Part shown: positions 51,606 to 60,205 of the stretch, piece after piece | Layout of the letters: each line of letters starts with the position of its first letter | Numbering within the stretch: position 1 is the stretch's first letter | DNA from: G963678095 sp963678095 | GTDB taxonomy: Bacteria > Bacillota > Negativicutes > Selenomonadales > Selenomonadaceae | NCBI GenBank assembly: GCA_963678095.2 | Contig: OY782746.1 | Span: 682,001-746,000 of the forward strand | Length of the DNA: 64,000 nt | Reading direction: 5' to 3' | Program-made: the position numbers and the translations under genes | The notes under the pieces: generated by a model | Seen by the model: the letters and a program-made list of their open reading frames with translations, nothing else | What the model was told of the DNA's origin: nothing | Databases searched by the model: none

Positions 51606-52564
51606 GTCTTTTCACTTCCTCTATGCGTTTCTAATTTTTCGGCCACTCGAAGCTTGGCACTTTTCGAGCGTGAATTCGCTTCCAGTTCATCCGCCGTTGC
51701 TGCCATAGGTTTGCCGATGATTTTCACCTCCGGCTTATGATCACAGATACAGATTGGCAGGCGCGGGGGACAAATACAGCCTTTGGCCAGTTCCTGCAGC
51801 GTCTGCTTAGCAATCCGATCCTCCAAAGAATGAAAGGTAATAATAGCCAGTCGCCCACCGGGCTTTAGATGCGCAGCGGCTGACCGAAAAGTCTGCTCCA
51901 AAATGCCCAGTTCATTGTTGACTTCAATGCGCACGGCCTGAAAGGTCCGTTTTGCCGGATGTCCGCCAGCTGCATTGCGCACCGCAGCCGGAATTGCTTT
52001 TTTAACCAACTCGACCAGATCGCCGGTCGTTTGAACCGGTTTTTCTTCCCGTGCCGCCACAATAAACCTGGCAATCCGCTTGGCCCAGCGTTCTTCGCCG
52101 TAAACCTTTAAAATTCTGGCCAGCTCTGCCTCGTCATACGTGTTGACCACCTCATAAGCCGAAAGTGGGGCCTCTGGATCCATGCGCATATCAAGCGGCG
52201 CATCCTGCATATAGGAAAATCCACGCTCGGCCTCATCGAGCTGATGGGAGGATACCCCCAGATCAAAAACAACACCGTCGACCTCTGGAATGTCAAGCTG
52301 CGCCAGAATTGAGGAAAAATTACTGAAATTATTCTGAACGAGGTCCACCTGACAGGAAACATCGGCCAGTCGTTTTTTGGCAGCCGCCAGCGCCGCCGGG
52401 TCCTGATCAATCCCGATCAGCCGCCCCTTGTCGCTGAGCTGTTCGGCAATCCGGCGCGAATGCCCGGCGCCACCCAAGGTGCAGTCCACATAAATTCCAT
52501 CCGGCTTTATCATCAATCCTCGAATTGTTTCTTCCAGCAATACGCTTATGTGATGGAATTCCAA
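51599..52564 (-). CDS. rsmH: 16S rRNA (cytosine1402-N4)-methyltransferase RsmH
   Basis: A 321-residue SAM-dependent enzyme methylating C1402 of 16S rRNA. Hallmarks: HHISVLLEETIRGL, VDCTLGGAGHSRRIAEQL (SAM loop), FDLGVSSHQLDEAERGFSY, and ITFHSLEDRIAKQTL. AAGGTG is 6 bases before a TTG at 52564 (MEFHHISVLL); the GTG three codons earlier overlaps the ribosome site. Also called mraW. Confidence 0.97.
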   Translation of the reverse strand: MEFHHISVLLEETIRGLMIKPDGIYVDCTLGGAGHSRRIAEQLSDKGRLIGIDQDPAALAAAKKRLADVSCQVDLVQNNFSNFSSILAQLDIPEVDGVVFDLGVSSHQLDEAERGFSYMQDAPLDMRMDPEAPLSAYEVVNTYDEAELARILKVYGEERWAKRIARFIVAAREEKPVQTTGDLVELVKKAIPAAVRNAAGGHPAKRTFQAVRIEVNNELGILEQTFRSAAAHLKPGGRLAIITFHSLEDRIAKQTLQELAKGCICPPRLPICICDHKPEVKIIGKPMAATADELEANSRSKSAKLRVAEKLETHRGSEKTC

Positions 52565-52580
52565 AACAAGCACCTTCTTT

Positions 52581-53012
52581 CTATATCCCTAAATCAACCA
52601 GGGTTTCGGCAATTTCCGTAACCACCGGATCAATCTTTTCATTATAAGCTTCCCAAGCCGCTTTGCTCCATACTTCCACCCGGTTTGAAACACCAATCAA
52701 AATCACGTCTTTTTCCAAAGTCGCATAAGAACGGAGCGTTCCCGGTACAAGAAATCGCCCCTGCTTATCGCATTCGAGCTGGCGGGCTCCGGAAAAGAAG
52801 AAGCGGACAAAAGCTCTGGCTTCAGGCTTTGCCATTGGCAGCTGCTTGAGCTTCGCCGACAAAGCATCCCATTCCTGCTGGTCATAAATAAACAGACAGT
52901 TATCGAGTCCCTTGGTGATAATAAAGGCTTCGCCGAGTTCCGAGCGAAAATCCGCTGGCAGAATAATGCGCCCTTTGGCGTCGATCGTATGCAGGTATTC
53001 GCCCATCAGCAT
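52581..53012 (-). CDS. mraZ: Transcriptional regulator MraZ
   Basis: A 143-residue AbrB-like DNA-binding protein, first gene of the cell wall cluster and repressor of its own promoter. Two SpoVT-AbrB-like repeats are visible: GEYLHTIDAKGRIILPADFRSELG and LECDKQGRFLVPGTLRSYA. GAGGTGGTG precedes the ATG and overlaps one of the GTGGT boxes, which suggests it binds close to its own ribosome site. Confidence 0.97.
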   Translation of the reverse strand: MLMGEYLHTIDAKGRIILPADFRSELGEAFIITKGLDNCLFIYDQQEWDALSAKLKQLPMAKPEARAFVRFFFSGARQLECDKQGRFLVPGTLRSYATLEKDVILIGVSNRVEVWSKAAWEAYNEKIDPVVTEIAETLVDLGI

Positions 53013-53020
53013 GCCTTTTC

Positions 53021-53065
53021 ACCACCTCTTGCTTATTTCAACCACAATTCACCACTTTGTACCAC
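53021..53065 (-). promoter_or_regulatory. MraZ-binding boxes upstream of mraZ
   Basis: GTGGT on the minus strand (ACCAC on plus) occurs at 53061, 53051 and 53041, exactly 10 bases apart, and again at 53021, in the same phase with one turn skipped. MraZ is known to bind GTGG-type direct repeats at 10-bp period. The fourth box is inside the ribosome site of mraZ. Confidence 0.85.
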
Positions 53066-53090
53066 ACATGATACCATATTCTATTCTGAC

Positions 53091-53121
53091 AAAAAAAAAA
53101 AAATCCTTCTTTTCAGAAGAA
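53091..53121 (-). terminator. Terminator after the polysaccharide deacetylase
   Basis: On the minus strand CTTCT-GAAA-AGAAG (plus two more pairs) is followed by thirteen Ts (13 As at 53091-53103 on plus). A short stem with a GNRA-like loop and a very long T-run, about 30 bases after the stop codon. Confidence 0.7.
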
Positions 53122-53153
53122 TTTTTTCGAATAAATTATATTTTTTTGTTAAA

Positions 53154-53966
53154 TCAGTTCTTAATCCAACCCAATTTTTCAAAAACCGGAATATAATTGA
53201 GTCGTTCACAAAAGGATTTAAACGTATTTTCTGTATGGAAAACCGGCACCCGTTCCATCGCATAGACATTGCTGGCTTTATCGACATTGCCATACTTAAC
53301 GGTAAAGGCTCCCCGGTAGCCGGCGTCCTTAACTAGCTGGGCAATATGCAAATTATAGGTTCCGGTAGGATAGGCTATAAAACGGGTATCTTTTCCCAGT
53401 CGTTCATCGAGCATTTTTTTCGAATTTACAAGTTCCTCCCGCAACTGATCATTGGTCAGTTCCGTCATCGACTTGTGACTTACGGTATGTGATTCGATTT
53501 CAATGCCATTGGCATCAAGTTCCTTAGCCTGTTCCCATGTAATATAGTCAGGATAGACATCCATAAATCCCGTAATGACAAAAATGGTCGCACTATAGCC
53601 ATACTTCTTTAAGATCGGATACGCATTTTTGTAATTGTCGCGATACCCGTCATCAAAGGTGATGAGCACTGGATTTTCCGGCAGTGGAGCATTATTTTCC
53701 AGATTGTCATACAGCTGGTCCGGCGTAATGGTATGATAATTATTGTCTCGCAAATACGCCATCTGTTTGTCGAAATCGGCCGGTGTCACCGATAGGGAAA
53801 TGTTCTTATCGTCAATTTTATGATAATTCAACACAACAACTTTTGTCCCATTGGCACAGTCATCAATGACCTTTTTTTCAATGGTCTTAGGTCCGGCAAG
53901 AACAACCGGCATCGAACAGATCAGAATAAATAAAACTATCTTTTTGCACAAACTGGCAATGCGCAT
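53154..53966 (-). CDS. Exported polysaccharide deacetylase
   Basis: A 270-residue NodB-type (CE4) deacetylase with a signal peptide (RIASLCKKIVLFILICSMPVVLA). Motif 1 is FDDGYRDNYKNAYP (TFDDG), motif 2 SHTVSHKSM (HxxxH), motif 3 FIAYPTGTYN (RxxYP-like with Ala-Tyr), so the metal site is present. The preceding block VVVLNYHKIDD is typical of PgaB/IcaB-like exported enzymes that act on poly-N-acetylglucosamine. No pga/ica genes are nearby; peptidoglycan is another possible substrate. GGAAGGA precedes ATG 53966. Confidence 0.88.
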   Translation of the reverse strand: MRIASLCKKIVLFILICSMPVVLAGPKTIEKKVIDDCANGTKVVVLNYHKIDDKNISLSVTPADFDKQMAYLRDNNYHTITPDQLYDNLENNAPLPENPVLITFDDGYRDNYKNAYPILKKYGYSATIFVITGFMDVYPDYITWEQAKELDANGIEIESHTVSHKSMTELTNDQLREELVNSKKMLDERLGKDTRFIAYPTGTYNLHIAQLVKDAGYRGAFTVKYGNVDKASNVYAMERVPVFHTENTFKSFCERLNYIPVFEKLGWIKN

Positions 53967-53985
53967 CAGGTTCATTCCTTCCACA

Positions 53986-54786
53986 TTAAAAATACAATTT
54001 TTGCCTCGTTCGCCAACGAAACCATAGAAATAGTGCGCAGGCAGCGCCACCAGCCAAACAGACACGCTGGCCAAAATGCAGCGCGCCGGGTGCATCTGTT
54101 GTCAGATACATATAACCGCAGGCAAAGCGAATTCCTGTCAGGAGAAGCATACTTGCCAAAAAAATCATGCCCGAAGGCAATCGTTGTTGACGCCGCGGCC
54201 ACGCCGCCCAGACGGCAGCAAAAAGTGCGAAAAGCTGGAGGCCAGCCTGGTACAGAGCGACGGGCTTAAAATATTCATAGCCTTCAAACCCCGAGGGGCG
54301 GTAGGCATATTCCACATATTCAGCCAGCCGCTGCTCGTTAATTGCTCCAGCTGGCAGAGGCATGCCAACAGTGAATGGGGCAGCAAAATTCCCCAATTGA
54401 CTGATCAAAAGTGCCGCAATGATTCCCGGAGTCAGCCCATCGATACAGCGCCAAAAAGAAATATTTTCGCGATAACAGCATAAAATAACGGCCAGCAAAA
54501 AACCGGCAAGCACGCCGTAAACCGAAAGTCCTCCTTGCCACAGGGCAAACATCAGGTTCAGGTCATCCCGGTAAAGATCCCAGTAACGGATTACGTATAT
54601 CGCCCGGCCCAGCACCAATCCCAGAGGGAGCCCCCACAGCAGCATGTCGATAACCGGAGCAAACGACTCCCGCCGCAAGCGCAGCCAAATCCAGGTCACC
54701 AACATGAACACCAGCACTGCCGCCGCGCAAACAAGGCCGTACCAATAGATATTTATGCTGCCGACGGAATAAACAATCCAGTCCAT
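53986..54786 (-). CDS. Divergent Lgt-like membrane protein
   Basis: A 266-residue protein with about seven helices, resembling prolipoprotein diacylglyceryl transferase in length and layout: IYWYGLVCAAAVLV at the start, GRAIYVIRYWD, ALWQGGLSVYGVLAGF, and GIRFACGYMYLTTDAPG near the end. The Lgt signature GRIGNFxNGE is degraded to SQLGNFAAPFTVG, losing the Arg and Glu seen in active enzymes. It may be a paralogue with changed function. It precedes the deacetylase by 19 bases in one operon. Confidence 0.75.
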   Translation of the reverse strand: MDWIVYSVGSINIYWYGLVCAAAVLVFMLVTWIWLRLRRESFAPVIDMLLWGLPLGLVLGRAIYVIRYWDLYRDDLNLMFALWQGGLSVYGVLAGFLLAVILCCYRENISFWRCIDGLTPGIIAALLISQLGNFAAPFTVGMPLPAGAINEQRLAEYVEYAYRPSGFEGYEYFKPVALYQAGLQLFALFAAVWAAWPRRQQRLPSGMIFLASMLLLTGIRFACGYMYLTTDAPGALHFGQRVCLAGGAACALFLWFRWRTRQKLYF

Positions 54787-54854
54787 GGTCCTTCAAACCC
54801 CTTTATCTGATACATGCCTTACATTTTACCGTGTATGATAAAAAAAAGCCAGCC

Positions 54855-54898
54855 CAAGTTTAATAAAAGTATTAAACTTGAGGGAAATATGTTATAAT
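54855..54898 (+). promoter_or_regulatory. Promoter with inverted repeat before the DUF1858 gene
   Basis: CAAGTTTAAT (54855-54864) and ATTAAACTTG (54871-54880) are perfect 10-bp arms with a 6-base spacer, placed over the -35 region. TATAAT follows at 54893-54898, about 40 bases before the ATG. A repressor bound at the palindrome would block the promoter. The cognate regulator is unknown. Confidence 0.65.
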
Positions 54899-54937
54899 CC
54901 TTGTGGTAAATCATATTTATACTCAGGAGGTTTTAAA

Positions 54938-55138
54938 ATGACAATTACAAAAGAAATGGGCATTATGGAAGTTGTCCAAAAATATCCGGCTACCGTTGAA
55001 GTTTTCATGAACTCGGGCATGGGCTGCCTTGGCTGTGCCGCTTCCCGCTTCGAAAATATCGAACAGGGCGCCGGTGCTCACGGTATCGATATCGATCGTC
55101 TGATCGCCAGCTTAAATGCGGTTGTCGAAACCGAATAA
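54938..55138 (+). CDS. DUF1858 small protein
   Basis: A 66-residue soluble protein of the DUF1858 family: ITKEMGIMEVVQKYPATVEVFMNSGMGCLGCAASRFENIEQGA... The CLGC pair after a GM turn is the family hallmark and may be redox-active or bind a metal or Fe-S cluster. Related domains occur with hybrid-cluster or nitric oxide repair proteins. GGAGG lies 8 bases before the ATG at 54938. It is a single-gene unit with its own operator-like palindrome and terminator. Confidence 0.9.
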   Translation: MTITKEMGIMEVVQKYPATVEVFMNSGMGCLGCAASRFENIEQGAGAHGIDIDRLIASLNAVVETE

Positions 55139-55153
55139 CAGACAAAAATAGCA

Positions 55154-55190
55154 AAAACGCCGTAATCCACGTTGTGGGTTACGGCGTTTT
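55154..55190. terminator. Bidirectional terminator between DUF1858 gene and proS
   Basis: AAAACGCCGTAA-CCAC pairs with GTGG-TTACGGCGTTTT with one mismatch and a 3-base loop. T-runs on both strands serve the DUF1858 gene (plus) and proS (minus). Confidence 0.92.
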
Positions 55191-55197
55191 TTGTTGT

Positions 55198-56904
55198 TTA
55201 TATTTCTTTCAGCAAAGCTGTAACCTGACCGAGGTACTCGCTTTTGCCACAAACTTTGACCTCGCCATTGCGGCGAACCTTAAGCTCAATCGCATCTTCT
55301 TCAACCGCCTTCGGGCCGACCGTAATGCGCAACGGATAGCCGATCAGATCGGCATCCTTGAATTTCACGCCAGCACGCTCCTTGCGGTCGTCAAGCAGCA
55401 CATCCACCCGGGCAGCTTTTAATTCACGATAAATTTCTTCCGCCAGCTGCAGCTGTTCATCATTTTTCGCATTGACAGGGACGACGACAACTTCATATGG
55501 GGCAATCGCTGCCGGCCAGATGATCCCATCCTCATCATTATGCTGTTCAATAGCAGCTGCCATCGTTCGGCTGACACCGATACCGTAACAACCCATTACC
55601 AGTGGTTTTTCCCTGCCATTTTCATCAAGGAACGTCGCATGCAGGGCTTCGCTGTACTTAGTCCCCAGCTTAAATACCTGCCCGGCTTCAATTCCGCGGG
55701 TCATTTTGACAGCGGCGCCGCAGTGTGGACAAGGATCGCCCGCTTTCATCAGGCGGATATCCGCCACGATTACATCTTTAAAATCACGCTGCGGATTGAC
55801 ATTCTTATAATGCCGATCTACCTGATTCGCCCCGGCAACTGCGTTGTGCATTTCCATTACGGAAAGATCCACCACAACCTTGACTTCCTTATGCAGCCCG
55901 ATCGGGCTCATAAAGCCCGCTACGCCGCCAGCGGCCGTAATCACCGGATCCTCGGCCATGCGCAAGGCTGTCGCCGCAACGACATTTTGCAGTTTCACAT
56001 CATTGACCTCATGATCCCCTCGGACAAAAGCACAGATCAATTCGTCTTTTTCATTTTGGAAGGCTACGGCTTTAATCGTCCGCGCAACATCGAGGGCAAG
56101 CAGCTGGGCGACCGCTTCAATTGTCTTCGTCCCCGGCGTTTCTACCATTGTCATTTCCTGCATTTCCTCTGCTGCCGGTACGAGGGCGGACAGTTCGGCT
56201 TTTTCCACATTGGCAGCATAATCGCAGGCGCTGCAGTAAACGATTTCCGATTCACCCGAATCTGCTAAAACGGTAAACTCGTGCGTATGACCGCCGCCAA
56301 TCGCGCCGCCGTCCGCCTCAACCGGACGGAAAGCCAGTCCGCAACGAGTAAAAATATTCGTATACGCATCATACATTTTTTTATAGGAAACATCGAGCCC
56401 CGCTTCATCCTTGTCAAAGGAATAGAGATCCTTCATGATAAATTCACGACCACGCATCAGGCCAAAACGCGGGCGAATCTCATCGCGATACTTGTTTTGA
56501 ATCTGATACAAGCGCAGCGGTAGCTGACGATAGGAGCGGACTTCATTGCATACCAGCGAAGTGATCATTTCTTCATGGGTAGGCCCCAAGCAGAACTGCC
56601 GACCATGACGATCCTGAAGTCTGAACATTTCCTCCCCGAAGATGTCCCACCGGCCTGTTTCCTGCCATAATTCGGCAGGCTGCATGATCGGCATGGCCAG
56701 TTCCTGGCTGTCAGCCGCATCCATTTCCTCCCGGATAATGTGTTCTATCTTTCTGAGTACCCGCCAAGCCAGCGGCAAATATGTATAAACGCCTCCGGCT
56801 GCCTTGCGGATCATGCCGGCTCTGAGCATCAGCTGATGACTGACGACCTCCGCTTCTGCCGGTGTCTGGCGTAAAGTTGGTGCATAAAGCTGTGTAGTAC
56901 GCAA
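55198..56904 (-). CDS. proS: Prolyl-tRNA synthetase, bacterial type
   Basis: A 568-residue class II synthetase. Motif 2 (RYRDEIRPRFGLMRGREFIMKDLYSFD) and GPTHEEMIT are complete, the central insert (about 230-380) is the editing domain that removes Ala-tRNAPro, and the anticodon-binding domain ends the chain (VVVPVNAKNDEQLQLAEEIYREL, KERAGVKFKDADLIGYP). It follows ispG directly with no gap. Confidence 0.98.
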   Translation of the reverse strand: MRTTQLYAPTLRQTPAEAEVVSHQLMLRAGMIRKAAGGVYTYLPLAWRVLRKIEHIIREEMDAADSQELAMPIMQPAELWQETGRWDIFGEEMFRLQDRHGRQFCLGPTHEEMITSLVCNEVRSYRQLPLRLYQIQNKYRDEIRPRFGLMRGREFIMKDLYSFDKDEAGLDVSYKKMYDAYTNIFTRCGLAFRPVEADGGAIGGGHTHEFTVLADSGESEIVYCSACDYAANVEKAELSALVPAAEEMQEMTMVETPGTKTIEAVAQLLALDVARTIKAVAFQNEKDELICAFVRGDHEVNDVKLQNVVAATALRMAEDPVITAAGGVAGFMSPIGLHKEVKVVVDLSVMEMHNAVAGANQVDRHYKNVNPQRDFKDVIVADIRLMKAGDPCPHCGAAVKMTRGIEAGQVFKLGTKYSEALHATFLDENGREKPLVMGCYGIGVSRTMAAAIEQHNDEDGIIWPAAIAPYEVVVVPVNAKNDEQLQLAEEIYRELKAARVDVLLDDRKERAGVKFKDADLIGYPLRITVGPKAVEEDAIELKVRRNGEVKVCGKSEYLGQVTALLKEI

Positions 56905-57972
56905 TTACTTTTCCTCCTCTAAAATCCTGTCGATTTCCTTAAATAGTTCTTCCACCAAGATGTCTTCGCTGACCTTGCGCACGACTTCCCCCTTGCAAAA
57001 GACCAGCCCTTCCCCCTTGCCGCCGGCAATGCCGACATCGGCTTCGCGGGCTTCGCCCGGTCCGTTTACCACGCACCCCATTACAGCAACCTGCAGGGGA
57101 CGCTTGATTCCCGCCAGCTTTTCTTCTACTTTGAGGGCAATCGACGGCAAATCAATGTTGCAGCGACCGCAGGTCGGACAGGATACTAGCGTCGGGCCAT
57201 ATTCGCGCAAACCAAGAGATTTTAAGATCTCATTGCCCACCCGAACTTCAACGACCGGATCCCCGGTCAGCGAAATGCGAAACGTATCACCAATCCCCTG
57301 CGCCAGCAGGGCCCCAATACCAACTGCTGATTTTATCATCCCGGTATTAACTGTGCCGGCTTCCGTGATGCCAAGATGAAGCGGGTAGTCCACGGTCTTT
57401 GACATCAGCTGATAAGCTGCAATAGTCAGCGGCACATCATGGGCCTTGAGGGAAATTTTCATATCATAAAAATCCAGTCGTTCCAGCAAGCGCACATGCT
57501 GCATTGCGCTTTCCACTAAGGCTTCCGGCGTCGTTTTTTTGTACTTAGCGAGTAAGGCCTTATCAAGCGATCCGGCATTGACTCCAATCCTGATTGGGAT
57601 TTTACGTTCTTTCGCCGCTTTGACAACCGCCTTGACACGATCCTCCGCCCCAATATTACCGGGGTTAAGGCGCAGGCCATCCACGCCTTGCTCTATTGCC
57701 GTGAGTGCCAGCCGGTAATCAAAGTGGATATCGGCCACCAGCGGCACCTGGACCTGCCGCCGGATATTGCCGAGATTTTCGGCGGCTGCCATATCAGGCA
57801 CCGCTAAACGGACGATATCGCAGCCAACTGCTTCAAGGCGTCTGATCTGTTCAACCGTTGCCACGGTATCACAAGTCTTCGTGTTGGTCATAGACTGTAC
57901 CGAGATAGGCGCATTGCCCCCAATTTTTACGCCGCCAATCGAAATCTCTCGTGTTTTTCTGCGTTTTATCAT
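56905..57972 (-). CDS. ispG: 4-hydroxy-3-methylbut-2-enyl-diphosphate synthase (IspG)
   Basis: A 355-residue Fe-S enzyme of the MEP isoprenoid pathway. KRRKTREISIGGVKIGGNAPISVQSMTNT opens the TIM barrel; cluster ligands are in SCPTCGRCNIDL and GCVVNGPGEARE. A few bases separate it from proS, and rseP lies 39 bases upstream. dxr in the same block gives two MEP-pathway steps in one cluster. Confidence 0.97.
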   Translation of the reverse strand: MIKRRKTREISIGGVKIGGNAPISVQSMTNTKTCDTVATVEQIRRLEAVGCDIVRLAVPDMAAAENLGNIRRQVQVPLVADIHFDYRLALTAIEQGVDGLRLNPGNIGAEDRVKAVVKAAKERKIPIRIGVNAGSLDKALLAKYKKTTPEALVESAMQHVRLLERLDFYDMKISLKAHDVPLTIAAYQLMSKTVDYPLHLGITEAGTVNTGMIKSAVGIGALLAQGIGDTFRISLTGDPVVEVRVGNEILKSLGLREYGPTLVSCPTCGRCNIDLPSIALKVEEKLAGIKRPLQVAVMGCVVNGPGEAREADVGIAGGKGEGLVFCKGEVVRKVSEDILVEELFKEIDRILEEEK

Positions 57973-58011
57973 GTTCTCGCTCTCCCTAAAACCTCATCGC
58001 CGCCACAAAGG

Positions 58012-59034
58012 TCAGCGACTGATATCATTCATTGTCGCAACAAGCATCAGCGACATCAACAGCACAAAGCCGATAAGCTGCGCATATTGCAGGGCCTTGG
58101 GCGAAAGTGGGCGCCCACGGACCGCCTCGATCAGCAAGGAAACAAAATGCCCGCCATCCAGCGCCGGGATCGGCAGCAAATTTACCAGACCAAGATTTAT
58201 GCTCAACATCGCTGCAAAATGGAGCAGCGGCACCATCCCTGTCTGCGCGACTTCGCCCGCCATCTGTGCAACCCCGAGCGGTCCAGCCAAATCCGCGGTC
58301 GACCCGCCCATGATGATTCGTCCTAAAGCATCGATCATCTGCCGCAATGTAAACAGCGTCTTGTCCGCCGCCAGCTGCAGCGATTCGCCAAGCCCGGGAT
58401 GCAGCGTTGTCACCGAAGAAACAATACCGATCATCGACCGTTTTTCCGCTTCATCATATTCCGGAATCAGACTGGTTGCCATTGGCTCCCCGCCGCGTTC
58501 AAACTCAACCTTAAACACGCGCCCACCGCCGTCTTGCATTACCGCCACCAGGCTCTGCCAGGAATCAATCGGCTGCCCGTCAATGCGGACAATACGATCT
58601 CCCGCCAAAAGTCCGGCGCGCTCCGCCGGCTTATGGTCAATCACACCGCCGATCAGCGGTTCCGTGGACGGATAGTGAACCCCCGAGAAAAAGTTTATGC
58701 CAAAAAACAGCAACACCGGCAAAAAAAAGTTCATAAAGGAACCTGCCAGGATCACCAGCATCCTGGCCGTCACCGGTTTGGCTGAATAGGCCCGGTCTCC
58801 GGCCTCATCATCGGCCCCGTCCATGCCGGCAATTTTATTGTACCCGCCCAAGGGAATTGCCCGCAGGGAATACAAGGTTTCCCCATAGCGCACGCCGATA
58901 ATTTTCGGGCCAAACCCGATGGCGAACTCATCCACCCGCATATTGGTCATCTTCGCCGTAGCAAAATGACCGAGTTCATGGACTAAAACCAGCAGGCCAA
59001 AAACAAATACCGCTGCAATTATCGTAAGAAGCAT
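58012..59034 (-). CDS. rseP: RseP-type site-2 metalloprotease
   Basis: A 340-residue membrane protease that cuts transmembrane segments of anti-sigma factors or signal-peptide remnants. Zinc motif HELGHFATAK (about residue 19), a PDZ domain (AERAGLLAGDRIVRIDGQPIDSW), and NLLPIPALDGGHF with the third ligand. It has the standard place between dxr and ispG. AGGGAGTGAGG precedes the ATG, spaced within the dxr gap. Confidence 0.95.
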   Translation of the reverse strand: MLLTIIAAVFVFGLLVLVHELGHFATAKMTNMRVDEFAIGFGPKIIGVRYGETLYSLRAIPLGGYNKIAGMDGADDEAGDRAYSAKPVTARMLVILAGSFMNFFLPVLLFFGINFFSGVHYPSTEPLIGGVIDHKPAERAGLLAGDRIVRIDGQPIDSWQSLVAVMQDGGGRVFKVEFERGGEPMATSLIPEYDEAEKRSMIGIVSSVTTLHPGLGESLQLAADKTLFTLRQMIDALGRIIMGGSTADLAGPLGVAQMAGEVAQTGMVPLLHFAAMLSINLGLVNLLPIPALDGGHFVSLLIEAVRGRPLSPKALQYAQLIGFVLLMSLMLVATMNDISR

Positions 59035-59038
59035 AGCC

Positions 59039-60196
59039 TCACTCCCTCAATTTCTTCATTACATCACAGGCAAGAGTCCGCGCCCATTCATCGACGGCAT
59101 AGAGATCCGCCAGTGATGGCGCCGCTTTCACCAGATGTGCCTGCATCGTTTTTTCTATTACTGTATAGATATCCAAAAAGCCGATATCGCCAGCTAAAAA
59201 TGCCGCCACGGCCGCTTCATTCGCGGCGTTCATCGCACAAGGCATTGTTCCGCCACGGCGCCCGGCTTCATAGGCTAGTGCCAAGCCACGAAAAGTATCG
59301 ATATCCGGCGCACTAAACGTCAACTCCTGCATCGCCGCAAAATCGAGCCGAGCAAAATCCGAGCCGACGCGCTGCGGATACGTCAGCGCGTACTGGATCG
59401 GCAGGCGCATATCTGTCGAACCAAGCTGCGCCATTACGGCACCATCGGCAAACTGTACCATCGAGTGCACAATGCTCTGCGGATGAACCACCACTTCAAT
59501 CTGATCGTAATCAACATCATAGAGCCACTTGGCCTCAATTACTTCCAGCCCTTTATTGACCAGCGTCGCAGAATCAACCGTAATTTTCTTGCCCATCGAC
59601 CAAGTCGGATGGCTCAGACAATCCGTAATAGAAACCTCGGTTAAATCGCTGCGCTTTCTGCCGCGAAAAGGCCCGCCCGAGGCTGTCAAGATCAATTTCT
59701 CCACACTATCGCGCCGTTCTCCCTGCAGGCACTGAAAAAGCGCACAGTGCTCACTGTCAACCGGCAAAATAGCGACACCATTTTCCGCTGCCAGTCGCAT
59801 GACAATCTCACCGGCAACTACCAGCGTCTCTTTATTGGCCAAGGCGATGTTTTTACCGGCTTCAATCGCCGCAATCGTCGGTTCAAGCCCAGCAAACCCC
59901 ATCATCGAAGTTACGACCGTATCTACCGATGCATATACAGCAGCCGCCAGCAAGCCTTCCCGACCAGCCATAATTTTCGTCGGCCCCTTGTATCGTCCAG
60001 CCAGACGCGTCGCCGCCGTTTCATCCGCTAGAACAGCAAGTTCAGGGGAAAAAGCCGCTATCTGCTCTTCTAGTAAAACATCGTTTGTATTGGCCGCCAA
60101 GACGCTGACGCGAAAAAGTTCCGGATTTGCCGCCGCAACCGCGAGGGTTTGCATTCCGATCGATCCGGTTGATCCAAGTACAGCTATATTTTTCAT
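59039..60196 (-). CDS. dxr: 1-deoxy-D-xylulose 5-phosphate reductoisomerase
   Basis: A 385-residue NADPH enzyme making MEP, first committed step of isoprenoid synthesis and target of fosmidomycin. LGSTGSIGMQTLAV (NADPH loop), NKETLVVAGEIV, PVDSEHCALFQCL, LTASGGPFRG and HPTWSMGKKITVDSATLVNKGLEVIEA are complete. It precedes rseP by only 4 bases and follows cdsA by 9. Confidence 0.98.
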   Translation of the reverse strand: MKNIAVLGSTGSIGMQTLAVAAANPELFRVSVLAANTNDVLLEEQIAAFSPELAVLADETAATRLAGRYKGPTKIMAGREGLLAAAVYASVDTVVTSMMGFAGLEPTIAAIEAGKNIALANKETLVVAGEIVMRLAAENGVAILPVDSEHCALFQCLQGERRDSVEKLILTASGGPFRGRKRSDLTEVSITDCLSHPTWSMGKKITVDSATLVNKGLEVIEAKWLYDVDYDQIEVVVHPQSIVHSMVQFADGAVMAQLGSTDMRLPIQYALTYPQRVGSDFARLDFAAMQELTFSAPDIDTFRGLALAYEAGRRGGTMPCAMNAANEAAVAAFLAGDIGFLDIYTVIEKTMQAHLVKAAPSLADLYAVDEWARTLACDVMKKLRE

Positions 60197-60205
60197 GTTA
60201 TGCTC

